DNA from: an uncultured Poribacteria bacterium
GTDB taxonomy: Bacteria > Poribacteria > WGA-4E > WGA-3G
Length of the DNA: 64,000 nucleotides
NCBI GenBank assembly: GCA_958295855.1
Contig: OY282383.1
Coordinates: forward strand, 3,824,481-3,888,480
Direction of reading: 5' to 3'
In this document: one piece after another, positions 53,298-62,280 of the stretch
How the letters are laid out: the number at the start of each line of letters is the position of its first letter
How positions within the stretch are numbered: position 1 is the first letter of the stretch
Notes under the pieces: generated by a model
What the model was told of the DNA's origin: nothing
The model's input: the letters and a program-made list of their open reading frames with translations, nothing else
Databases searched by the model: none
Translations under genes and position numbers: made by a program

Positions 53298-56144
53298 TCA
53301 ATCATCCAGATGCAATAAATCTAATCTGCCTTCCCGAAGCAGGCCTTCCTGGGCCTGTTCTGCCTTCTGCCGCACATCTTTGTCTCTGCTTTTGAGGCCT
53401 GCTTTCAGGATGGTTTTTGCTTCCTCTGTCAGAATGTAGAGGTTGTCATCTTTGATTCCATCGGTTAGCTTAGCAAAGCACTCAACCACTTCCGCAGTGT
53501 GCTCTGGGAGCATGTTGCACAACGCTTGCAACCGAATGACCCTGTCTTCTACCCTGCACACGTCTAGGACTTTGGAATATGCATCCAACCGCCACTCAGC
53601 CGCTAGACACTCGGCTTCGAGCCATAAGGTAAACTGTCGGAACTCTGTCGGCTCTTTAACTTCCAACCGCCACTCAAAGAAGGCAATGAATTTGTCTATT
53701 CGGTTTTGCTTTAGGGACTTTCCTCTACTCCACAAGCGATGACCAACATTGTTGAATAAATTTGCCCAGTGCTCCCGGTCGTTATTAGTCTGTTGGTAAT
53801 ACCTTTCAAGCAGGCTTTCGTTTCCTTCGAGTGGATACATATCCCACAGATAATAGGTGAACAAGTGTTCTCCGAGGATATCAATTAGTTCTTTTCCGGA
53901 GCCATCGGGCTTTTTGAAGTCGGCTAGATGTTGCAGCGCAAAATCAAAGTCGTCTCGAAGAATCTTAAAGGTAAGTTCGAATGGGCGACGATAGTCCACA
54001 AGGCTGCCAAATGCAGCTAGCCATGCCGGCAACGTGCCCTGTGGGAAAAAGTCTGATTTATGCTTGATTGCCCATGTTTCGTTGAGGTTAACAATCCAAG
54101 GGTAGTTTCTACCTAGAACGGCATACTCCGGCAGTGTCAAAGGGTGCTCGGTTTCCGGGTTGAAGCGTCTTTCAAGAAGTGTCGTTACCTCAGAGAGATC
54201 GGATGTGGCATCATGCCGCTGTAACCAAAAACCGAAATTGATTAGGTTTTCCAGAGCGATGCCCCGGGTAGTATTGACGGCCGCGGTGAGTGAGTCGGAA
54301 TAGTTCACAATCACCGGTTCGTCCCCATCTAAGTGCCAATCAAATTGTGTACAAAGCATTTCCAAAAGGTTCGCCAATTGTCTTCGGGCGGTAACTGGTA
54401 CATCCACATCCTTTTCCAGACATGTGCTGATTAAGTCCGCGACGGCTCGCCGCGCCCTGGACCAATGAGGATTCTCTCGGGATTTGTCGCCTCCGCTATA
54501 GTCACGTTCGGGCTCCCGGTCGGGGTGTATAAGCACCCATTCGCTGAAGGTCAACCACTCGTTGAGTTTGTTGAAATTCTTTGCTTTTACCTCCGCCTGC
54601 ATTACATTAATCATTGCCCGCACGTAAATGGGACGTTCAATTCTTTCACGATTTTCCATCCAAAACCTGATTCTGTTAGCATCGGGAATGATTGCCTCCT
54701 TGAAAACAGTCTGAAAAGCTTCCGAGAGTGCTTCAATATTGATCTCTACAAACTCGCCTTCCCCGTAAAATTCATCTTCTTCCTCCCATTCGTTTATGTC
54801 GGTAAGCAACGTCTCATCCGTAAGATTTGCAAGTTCTTCGGGTGAGCGCGGGCTGCGCTTAGACACCGATCCACTCCTCACTTTAAATGGAGGATAATCC
54901 TCATCTGAAATTGGTTCATTGGTTTCAGCTTCTAATTTTTTGAAGTCAGTCTTATATTCGCCAAACAGTACCGACGCGAAGGGAGCAAACTGCATCTGAT
55001 GGAAACGGGCCTGGCGTTCTTGGAAACGCTCCTCAAGGATAGCATCAAAAATATCGGTACGTTCCGTTTTTGTGAGTAACGTTTCACCGAAGTGCTCACA
55101 GGCATGTCGTATCATCTGCTGAAATTCGTAAGGATGTTCCCACAAACCATAGCCTTGATGCTCCAGAATTAATTCCCGCATCCACGGTTTGGTTTCCTTA
55201 TTTGGGTATTGGGCATAAAGGTGGTGACGCAAGCGTTTGAAAATTTTCCACTGTTGCTTTCGTAACACTTTGTCCAAATCCGCAACTGCGTCGGGCGATC
55301 TTTCAAACACCTTCTCGCATGCAAAAGTCAGCGTATGAACGAGTGTTTTCTCGGGACGCTCATGGTGAGAATCGGATCCATGGAGGCGGGTATACCAGAT
55401 GTTCGAAAGATCTGCCTCTTTATCAAGCTCCTCCTGATGTGTTCTCAAACGAATCATATTCGCCGTGGCATCAATAAGGAGGCAGGCAACTTTGTAGGGT
55501 TCGCTTTCGGCAAGGGGGCGTACCCCCTTGGCCATTATCCAAGCGTATGCCTCGTGACCGATTTTGGGAACCGGATGAAGTGATGGCACCGCCAACGCGC
55601 CCCAATCCGTTGAATTTTCTCTTCGGAGTTTCTGCTTGTCCTTGAATCGAGGGTCGGGGGCAAACGCAACGAGTACTTTTGAAAGCTCCAATGCGGCTGA
55701 TGTCTGATTCTCCGCTGTCCAATGCGCCAACAAATCTGCGAATCTATGTGCGAAGAACTGGTGCTCTAGCCCTGCATATTCAAGCATTTTGGGTTTTAGT
55801 TTCGCGGACTGTTCCCCGGGGAGTGCCAGCGCGATGTCCAGAATGCCATCATAGACCCGTGGGTTATCAACTTCAGGGAGCCCCAGTACCAAATTGATAA
55901 CTTCGTTGGGGACATAGCCAGCCACATTTTTGAGGTATTGAAGCTCTGACCAGGAACGGAATTGAATGTAACCGTTAAAACGCCTAATCCGTGGCGGTGA
56001 CTGAAAACAACCGCGCTCGGCAAGCGGTTGGAGCCACAGCGGATTTTTCAATCGGGGAAAAAAATGCTTGCGGTAGTGGTACTTTTTAAATGAACCGAGG
56101 GCTCTATCTATCAATTCATTCGTTGGCTTCTTCCAAGATTTCAT
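53298..56144 (-). CDS. 948-residue helical-repeat protein of the type III RM locus, unrecognised
   Basis: A very long, largely helical protein. The N-terminal 180 residues contain FFPRLKNPLWLQPLAERGCF, SELQYLKNVAGYVPNEVINL and DNPRVYDGILDIALALPGEQ; this pattern recalls the helical sensor regions of large STAND-type defence ATPases, yet no Walker motif is visible. An acidic linker (about 405-465) joins two helical halves. GAGGAGG precedes the ATG, which overlaps the 211-residue gene by 29 bases. The pair sits between mod and res, so a role in the same defence unit is likely; the activity is unknown. A decayed copy of the start lies at 58851-59399. Confidence 0.75.
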   Translation of the reverse strand: MKSWKKPTNELIDRALGSFKKYHYRKHFFPRLKNPLWLQPLAERGCFQSPPRIRRFNGYIQFRSWSELQYLKNVAGYVPNEVINLVLGLPEVDNPRVYDGILDIALALPGEQSAKLKPKMLEYAGLEHQFFAHRFADLLAHWTAENQTSAALELSKVLVAFAPDPRFKDKQKLRRENSTDWGALAVPSLHPVPKIGHEAYAWIMAKGVRPLAESEPYKVACLLIDATANMIRLRTHQEELDKEADLSNIWYTRLHGSDSHHERPEKTLVHTLTFACEKVFERSPDAVADLDKVLRKQQWKIFKRLRHHLYAQYPNKETKPWMRELILEHQGYGLWEHPYEFQQMIRHACEHFGETLLTKTERTDIFDAILEERFQERQARFHQMQFAPFASVLFGEYKTDFKKLEAETNEPISDEDYPPFKVRSGSVSKRSPRSPEELANLTDETLLTDINEWEEEDEFYGEGEFVEINIEALSEAFQTVFKEAIIPDANRIRFWMENRERIERPIYVRAMINVMQAEVKAKNFNKLNEWLTFSEWVLIHPDREPERDYSGGDKSRENPHWSRARRAVADLISTCLEKDVDVPVTARRQLANLLEMLCTQFDWHLDGDEPVIVNYSDSLTAAVNTTRGIALENLINFGFWLQRHDATSDLSEVTTLLERRFNPETEHPLTLPEYAVLGRNYPWIVNLNETWAIKHKSDFFPQGTLPAWLAAFGSLVDYRRPFELTFKILRDDFDFALQHLADFKKPDGSGKELIDILGEHLFTYYLWDMYPLEGNESLLERYYQQTNNDREHWANLFNNVGHRLWSRGKSLKQNRIDKFIAFFEWRLEVKEPTEFRQFTLWLEAECLAAEWRLDAYSKVLDVCRVEDRVIRLQALCNMLPEHTAEVVECFAKLTDGIKDDNLYILTEEAKTILKAGLKSRDKDVRQKAEQAQEGLLREGRLDLLHLDD

Positions 56145-56751
56145 CGATCCTCCTCAGCTGCCCAAGTTCGCTACCTGCGGCGGCGTATAGGAAGTCATCA
56201 AGCGTCCGAAAATGCCTTTCCACTTCATAAGAGGCCTCTATCTCAAACTCGCCCTTGCGTAGATGGGCATGTGCGCCAAACCACATTCTTGCGCGCCGCC
56301 ATTCCTGAGATAAATAACTAGGAATACTCTCTCTGTCAGGATAATTCAAAAAGGTGGTAAAGAAAGCACTATCCCTCTCCGCGACTCTATCACGGCCAGT
56401 TGTGTGTTCATCAATCAGGTGCTTTATATTTTTGCAAGTTGTGTAGGGAATTAGATGTCCGTTTTCAGTGCTACTTGTCGTATCGGAGTTTTCCTCGGCC
56501 CATTCATCTTTCCAACTGTCTTTTAGTTTCTCCACAAGCTGCACATACTGAACCTGCTTCCGCTCACGCTCTGTCACAGTGGGAACAAGGATGTTCATCA
56601 AATCCCTACCTGCGTGGGAAACAAACGTAATATAGCCAGGCGACTTTTTGGCCAGGATGTCCAATGCACCTCTGTACACTTCAGCAAACACCGGCCGGTG
56701 GAGCGTGTCGTTGAGCCAGTCAAAGACAGACTGTTGATTCTCCGTAAGCAT
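56116..56751 (-). CDS. 211-residue protein coupled to the helical-repeat gene, unrecognised
   Basis: A mostly helical, charged protein: TENQQSVFDWLNDTLHRPVF, SPGYITFVSHAGRDLMNIL (38-55), a polar linker (85-100), IKHLIDEHTTGRDRVAERDS, and WRRARMWFGAHAHLRKGE (151-168). The last contains R155-x5-H161, the spacing of HEPN RNase active sites, though no HEPN match is proven. ATG 56751 has GAGGAGGAG 12 bases upstream; GTG 56787 would lie before that site. It overlaps the 948-residue gene and is copied, as a remnant, after the second mod. Confidence 0.7.
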   Translation of the reverse strand: MLTENQQSVFDWLNDTLHRPVFAEVYRGALDILAKKSPGYITFVSHAGRDLMNILVPTVTERERKQVQYVQLVEKLKDSWKDEWAEENSDTTSSTENGHLIPYTTCKNIKHLIDEHTTGRDRVAERDSAFFTTFLNYPDRESIPSYLSQEWRRARMWFGAHAHLRKGEFEIEASYEVERHFRTLDDFLYAAAGSELGQLRRIDEILEEANE

Positions 56752-56849
56752 TCTGCGAGAAAACTCCTCCTCGTTTGAAACGTTCACCGGGCGCGTCTTG
56801 CATTTCCCAACATGTTTTAAGTTTACCCCATCTCAAGCAAAAAGTCAAT

Positions 56850-58808
56850 CTAAATGTCAGTAGTGGCAGAACCATAAAATGCCTTATTCAACGCCTTATC
56901 TTCCTCACTGACATCAAAATCCGCATCCTCTATTTCAGAGAGGTTGACATAGAGTTGATTCTTATCCAGCAGTGCCGCCAACAGGTGCTTCTGTTTTTCT
57001 ACGTCGCCGATAGCGATAAAGGCATTTACCGCTTCCTCCGGCATTTCGGGGTTGACGTACCAGTTCAGGAACGAATTTTCGGCGATGTCTCGCCAAAGTG
57101 CAACAAGTTCTTCGGAGGATTGCGCGGCTTGGATTTTGTCCATATAGGCTTGGTTGTATTTCAGCAGCTCGCAATAGATGAAATCACCGCCGCTCTGCCA
57201 GTTGACCGATTTGGAGATGCCGCCCTGCTCGCCAGCAATCACTTTTTTTAACCGTTCCACCGTGATGGTTTCTACATAATCCATCTGCTCAATGCCGATA
57301 TATTGCCTACCCATTTTGTGGGCAACCGCGGCAGTTGTACCGGAGCCGAGATGGAAATCTAGGACAATATCGCCTTCCATCGTGGTGTACTCTATTATGC
57401 GTTGCATCAGCAATTCGTTTTTTGGATAGGCAAACGCTTTCCGACCGAAAAGTGCCACAATTTCGTCTGTCCCTTTTTTGTTCACCATGCTTTTCAGCAG
57501 CTCATCCGTGGCGTGATTGAGAAAGTCAGTTGAGACGTAAGCCTTATCAAAATCGTCGCCTTTCTTTTCAATTTCTTCAGATTTAAAGATCCGCATGGCA
57601 GGCTGTTTCATGTTGAGAAAATCGTAATCACCGGGGAAAACGATTTTCCCTTGTCTATAATAGCCATGAAATGTATCTTTGGTAACCGCCCAGCACCGAT
57701 TCGGATTCACCGGAAATTCTTGCCCGTTTTTTGGATTTATAAGCGTGAAATCTGAATTCGGGCGTTCTTGAATCGTACGCTGTGTCGTCATCGGGCTGAG
57801 TCGCCATTCATCACCTGGAAAATCAGGCGTTTGGTAATACTTGCGCGAAACAGCGCGCCGGAAGAGGGCATCCTGTTTTGAGGCACCCCTCGTGTAAACT
57901 AGCATCCAGTCAAAATCCCTTGACATTTTGTAAGGCACATCACTTTTTCCGGTTCGAGTCTTTCGGGGAACCGTGGCGATAAAGTTATCCCTACCGAATA
58001 TCTCATCCGCTACCAGTTTCAAATAGTGCATCTCCCGGTCGTCAATGTGAACGAAGAGAACGCCATGAGTCTGCATCAAATCCCGCGCTATCTCTAGGCG
58101 GTTACGCATGAAGGTTAACCACGTTGAATGCCTGAAACTATCGTTATAGCCAAAACTATCTCCATCGATGTTATACGGTGGGTCGATGTAAATGAGTTTT
58201 ACCTGTCCGATAAACTGCTTTTTGAGAGAGTGGAGTGCGATGAGATTGTTGCCCTTAATGATGAGATTTTCGCGAATTGTGCCGCTTTCATCGCGTTTGA
58301 TGTCCGACACCCGTTGTTCGCCGGCTATCGTGTGGCGTTTCCAATGGGTGAGCACCTTCGCATCGAACATCCGGTTGATTTCGTCTTGGGCGAGGGTTTG
58401 GTTAAAGAAAATCTCTTTGTGCTTCTCCTCTTCCCGCGTCTGGCCGCCCTCCAACACGCAATCCTTATAGGGCCAAACAAGTGCCACCTCCCCGCGTTCG
58501 GGTAGGAATTTGCTGTCAATGTTCAAGCCGATCTTGTTGCGGAATTGCGTATAGGAATTGGCGAGGAAGTTTTTGTGGGTGATGTAGTTGATGAAGGTGT
58601 TGTGGTTGAAAATCCAGCGGCCGTTGACTTCTTCAAAGAACTTTGCTTCTATCTCTTTGTCGGTAAGCAACAAGCGGAGGAGGCCGTGGTCAAGTTGCCA
58701 AGCGTAGTCCCTGACAGCGGCGGGGATAAGTTCGCCAGTATCGTCAACAAAGCGGAGGTCGGTTTTGAGCAGTGCGATGAGTTTTTCGTTGAAGTTTTCT
58801 TTTGACAT
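56850..58808 (-). CDS. mod: Type III DNA methyltransferase Mod, copy 1
   Basis: A 652-residue N6-adenine methyltransferase: motif IV DPPYN at 209-213 and motif I region DFHLGSGTTAAVAHKMG (about 484-500), the beta-class order of type III Mod. Residues 1-215 and about 490-652 are nearly the same as in the two other mods of this locus; the middle (about 215-485), which holds the target-recognition domain, is different. GGGAGACC precedes the ATG. Together with the 211/948 pair and res it forms one complete unit on the minus strand. Confidence 0.94.
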   Translation of the reverse strand: MSKENFNEKLIALLKTDLRFVDDTGELIPAAVRDYAWQLDHGLLRLLLTDKEIEAKFFEEVNGRWIFNHNTFINYITHKNFLANSYTQFRNKIGLNIDSKFLPERGEVALVWPYKDCVLEGGQTREEEKHKEIFFNQTLAQDEINRMFDAKVLTHWKRHTIAGEQRVSDIKRDESGTIRENLIIKGNNLIALHSLKKQFIGQVKLIYIDPPYNIDGDSFGYNDSFRHSTWLTFMRNRLEIARDLMQTHGVLFVHIDDREMHYLKLVADEIFGRDNFIATVPRKTRTGKSDVPYKMSRDFDWMLVYTRGASKQDALFRRAVSRKYYQTPDFPGDEWRLSPMTTQRTIQERPNSDFTLINPKNGQEFPVNPNRCWAVTKDTFHGYYRQGKIVFPGDYDFLNMKQPAMRIFKSEEIEKKGDDFDKAYVSTDFLNHATDELLKSMVNKKGTDEIVALFGRKAFAYPKNELLMQRIIEYTTMEGDIVLDFHLGSGTTAAVAHKMGRQYIGIEQMDYVETITVERLKKVIAGEQGGISKSVNWQSGGDFIYCELLKYNQAYMDKIQAAQSSEELVALWRDIAENSFLNWYVNPEMPEEAVNAFIAIGDVEKQKHLLAALLDKNQLYVNLSEIEDADFDVSEEDKALNKAFYGSATTDI

Positions 58809-58850
58809 GGGCGGTCTCCCTGATTTCGTTTCGTGTAAGACAGTTAGGGC

Positions 58851-59399
58851 TCAGGGAGTCAACTTCCGTCGCTTATTTGGGCATTGGGCCATATCTGATT
58901 GCAGGTGGGGTGCAAGCGCAACGAGTGCCTTTGAAAGTTCCAGCGCGGCTGATGTCTGATTCTCCGCTGTCCAATGCGCCAACAGATCTGCGAATCTATG
59001 CATCAAGAATTGGTGCTCTATTCCTACATATTCAAGCATTTTGGGTTTTAGTTTCGCGGACCGTTCCCCGTGGAGTTGCAAGGCAATATCCAAGATGCCA
59101 TCATAGACGTGCGGGTTGTCAACTTCAGGGAGGCTCAGAACCAAATTGATAACTTCATGCGGGACATAACGAGCCACATTCTTGAGGTACTGGATCTCTG
59201 GCCAGTAAGGAAATAGAACAGACTCATAATCCCAACGGATGCTGTTCGGAGGTGAATGAAAACAGCCACGCTCGACAAGCGGTTGGAGCCATAGCGGATT
59301 TTCCAACCGAGAGAAAAAATACTTGCGAGCGGTTACTTTTTTGGTGGATTGCAGTGCCTTATTTATCAGTTCATTTGTTGGCTTCTTCCAAGATTTCAT
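58851..59399 (-). pseudogene. Truncated second copy of the helical-repeat gene
   Basis: 182 codons starting MKSWKKPTNELINKALQ and matching the first 180 residues of the 948-residue protein closely (KNPLWLQPLAERGCF against ENPLWLQPLVERGCF). After LSKALVALAP the sequence departs and stops. The rest, and any res copy, is missing. The Shine-Dalgarno sequence AAGGAG is kept, so the stub may still be made. Confidence 0.85.
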
Positions 59400-59408
59400 G
59401 GATACTCC

Positions 59409-59507
59409 TTAGCTGGCATAACCCAAAAATGTGATAAAAAAAGAACTATCCGCCTCTGTGGCTCTATCGAGACCCGCTTTGTGTTCATCAATGCGTTTTT
59501 TTATCTT
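59409..59507 (-). pseudogene. Remnant of the 211-residue gene
   Basis: 33 codons reading KIKKRIDEHKAGLDRATEAD then SSFFITFLGYAS, aligned to NIKHLIDEHTTGRDRVAERDSAFFTTFLNY of the intact gene. Both ends are lost. It lies exactly between the second mod and the truncated helical-repeat copy, as in the intact unit. Confidence 0.8.
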
Positions 59508-59562
59508 CTCACATAAGTCATATCTGTTTTAAGTTTACCCCCATCTCAGGCAAAAAGTCAAC

Positions 59563-61531
59563 CTAAATGTCAGTAGGGGCAGAACCATAAAACGCCTTAT
59601 TTAACGCCTTATCTTCCTCACTGACCTCAAAATCCGCATCCGCTATTTCGGAGAGGTTGACATAGAGTTGGTTCTTATCCAACAGTGCCGCCAACAAGTG
59701 CTTCTGCTTTTCCACATCACCGATAGCGATGAAATCATTTACCGATTCTTCCGGCATTTCAGCGTTGACGTACCAGTTCAGGAACGAGTTTTCGGCGATG
59801 TCTCGCCAGAGTGCTACAAGTTCTTCGGAGGATTGCGCGGCTTGAATGCGTTCCATGAACATCTCGTTGTAAGGCATCAGTTCGCAATAGAGGAACTCTT
59901 CGTGATTGAAGCCGCCTTGAGCGATGACCTTGCAGATGCGTTCCTTGCAAACAGCGATATGTTCGTCCAATTGCTCGACAAGGATAAATTGTCTGTTTCC
60001 CCCCCCCTTTATTTTTGTTAAGTGATAAAATAGCATGTCCCGTTGTGCCTGAGCCCGCGAAGAAGTCAAGGATGATATCGCCTGCATCTGTCGTGATTTT
60101 TACGATATCCAAAATCGTATACAAGGATTTCGGATAGGAAAATGCTTTCTTCCCCAGAATGTCCTCAAGAAGCCTTGTGCCATAAAAGGTTGCATTATAC
60201 TTTTTATCAGCCCAGGTCGTTTTGGGGCGCTGTCCTTTATATTCAGTGATTCTCCGCTTAAAAAAGATTTGAATGTTCCCACCTCGGTGCCGCCGGGCTA
60301 CGAGTTCTCCCTTATCGATCTTTTTTTGTAAAGTTGATGGAGAATTTGACCAGACCCATTCTGTGCCGTTTTCTGTTGGAAGCAGTTCAGAATAACCGTC
60401 CTTTTTGATTAACGAAACCTGGGTCAGATCTTCAGACACATAAATCGGATAAAACTGCTTGGGCCGGTCTTCGCGCCGCGCGTTTCTGGTCTCCCCCTTC
60501 CGCATTAAATTCTCCAGTTTATATCGCGATACTTCATCTTCGTGGACGAAAGTTCTGTCAGTCTTTTCGGACATCTCAAAAAAGTTTATCTTTGCCCTTT
60601 CCCTATTCTTTGCATAAACTAATAGGAATTCATTTGTTGTCGCGAAAAAATTGTTATTCGTCTTACCCGCTGGATGATGAATGATAGTCAAAATTGCGAT
60701 GCGGTTTTCTCTACCAAAAACTTCGTCGGCTAAAGTGCCCAAGTATAAGAGTTCATAACTATCTATGGACATTGCGATAAATCCATCATCCACCAAAAGT
60801 TGTTTCGCTATATCCAGCCTGTTTTTCATAAAAGTTAGCCAGGTCGAATGGTTAAAGTAATTGTTATAGGTAAAGATGTTTGCTTCTCCACCCGTGTTAT
60901 AGGGCGGGTCGATGTAAATGAGCTTCACCTTGCCGTGGAATTGCTGTTTGAGCGAATGGAGCACGAGGAGATTGTTGCCCTTAATGATGAGATTTTCGCG
61001 AATCGTGCCGTTTTCAGCGCGTTTGATGTCACACATCCGTTGTTCGCCGGCTATCGTGTGGCGTTTCCAATTCGTTAGGACTTTCGGATGGAACATCCGG
61101 TTGATTTCGTCTTGGGCGAGGATTTCGTTAAAGAAAATCTCTTTGCGCTTCTCCTCTTCCCGCGTCTGGCCGCCCTCTAGTATGCAATCCTTGTAGGGCC
61201 AGACGAGTGCCACCTCCCCGCGTTCGGGTAGGAATTTTTCGTCAATGTTCAAGCCGATCTTGTTGCGGAATTGCGTATAGGAATTAACGAGGAAGTTTTT
61301 GTGGGTGATGTAGTTGATGAAGGTGTTGGTGTTGAAAATCCAATGTCCTTCGATGTCGTCAAAAAACTTCGCTTTTATCTCTTTGTCGGTAAGCAATAAC
61401 CTGACAAGCCCATGGTCGAGTTGCCATGCGTGGTCCCTAACAGCGGCAGGGATAAGTTCGCCAGTATCGTCAACAAAGCGGCGGTCGGTTTTGAGCAAGT
61501 TAATGAGTTTTTCGTTAAAGATTCTTGGCAT
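59563..61531 (-). pseudogene. mod: Type III Mod, copy 2, frameshifted at a G9 tract (phase-variable candidate)
   Basis: From ATG 61531 the frame gives a Mod of the same family (YIDPPYNTGG, DFFAGSGTTGHAI) until NKNKGGG, where nine G (59999-60007, C on the plus strand) shift it out of frame. The other frame goes on at once with GGGNRQFILVEQLDEHIA and ends as the other mods (WRDIAENSFLNWYVN, EVSEEDKALNKAFYG). Losing one G would give one frame of 655 codons, like the 652 of copy 1. The target-recognition part differs from copies 1 and 3. As read here the gene is off; sequencing error in the run cannot be excluded. Confidence 0.85.
59999..60007 (-). repeat. Poly-G(9) tract inside mod copy 2
   Basis: Nine C on the plus strand, G on the coding strand, just after the SAM motif I region. 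It is exactly the point at which the two open frames of the gene must be joined. Confidence 0.9.
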
Positions 61532-61584
61532 GTTGGTGTCCTGTTAAAAGTGGATTCTTGAGGTGTTTCGCCATCAAATTGCGC

Positions 61585-61851
61585 CTATAGGCGTGGTAAT
61601 TTTTGGTGGAAGGCTTGCCACACGCGGGACAGCAGCGTGCCCTTCTCGGGCCGTTGTGGTAGTCTATCGGGTTCCTCACAGACTTCAATGTAGAGGTTCA
61701 CCATGTCTTCAAAAGCGGCATGCAGTTCCGCGTCAGTGTCACCGTGAAATCCGGCGATGGCATCAATATCAACGATACGACCGACAAAGCAACCGTCTTC
61801 GTCACTATAGTGAATGTGCGCGGTATAGCCTTTATATGTCATGGTTTTCAT
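61585..61851 (-). CDS. hicB: HicB-family antitoxin
   Basis: An 88-residue HicB-type protein: YTAHIHYSDEDGCFVGRIVDIDAIAGFHGDTDAELHAAF, the partly degraded RNase-H fold that neutralises HicA, then a short C-terminal tail with RLPQRPEK. The start overlaps the hicA stop as ATGA. It sits between mod copies 2 and 3. Confidence 0.88.
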   Translation of the reverse strand: MKTMTYKGYTAHIHYSDEDGCFVGRIVDIDAIAGFHGDTDAELHAAFEDMVNLYIEVCEEPDRLPQRPEKGTLLSRVWQAFHQKLPRL

Positions 61852-62114
61852 AACGTGATTCCTGCGCGTCCTAAAAAATCGCGTGCATTCCGTATTTGGT
61901 ATTGTCTAGCCTCTTTCCGAGGATGTGGACGGTGAAACAAACCGTTCTCACCATTCAGTTGAAATAGCACCGTCGAGCCGCTTCTCTCTTCTTTTCTTGC
62001 GCCCAGTGCGGTAAAAAGGGCTTCAATGCGTCGCCATTGCAGCGTAGATGAAACCGGCTGACTGAAAATCGCTGTCAAAGTCTTTTGATGCTTTTTGTTC
62101 AGTCTAGTCTTCAT
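61848..62114 (-). CDS. hicA: HicA-family toxin
   Basis: An 88-residue basic protein with the double-stranded-RNA-binding-like fold of HicA: IEALFTALGARKEERSGSTVLF, the catalytic-type His in FHRPHPRKEARQYQIRNARDFL. It should cleave mRNA when free of HicB. ATG 62114 is preferred over 62213. The N-terminal extension of about 20 residues is longer than in the shortest HicA proteins. Confidence 0.85.
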   Translation of the reverse strand: MKTRLNKKHQKTLTAIFSQPVSSTLQWRRIEALFTALGARKEERSGSTVLFQLNGENGLFHRPHPRKEARQYQIRNARDFLGRAGITL

Positions 62115-62280
62115 GGACTTTATGACGGTACCCGAGAATTTTCTAAACAAACCACCATAGCGGGGCATAGTGTGTGCGGTTCCATGGTGCCTTGAGTGAT
62201 TGATGCCCTCCATGAAGTATACCCGAAATCAGTTAGGCTGTCAACCGTTTTGTAGGTGCAGATACAGAGATGTGTGCCCC

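Noticed and set aside
53179..53301. N-terminal extension of Res
   Set aside because: The extra codons only translate the CCCCTGC hairpin and flanks. GAGG and the ATG at 53178 give the normal N-terminus.
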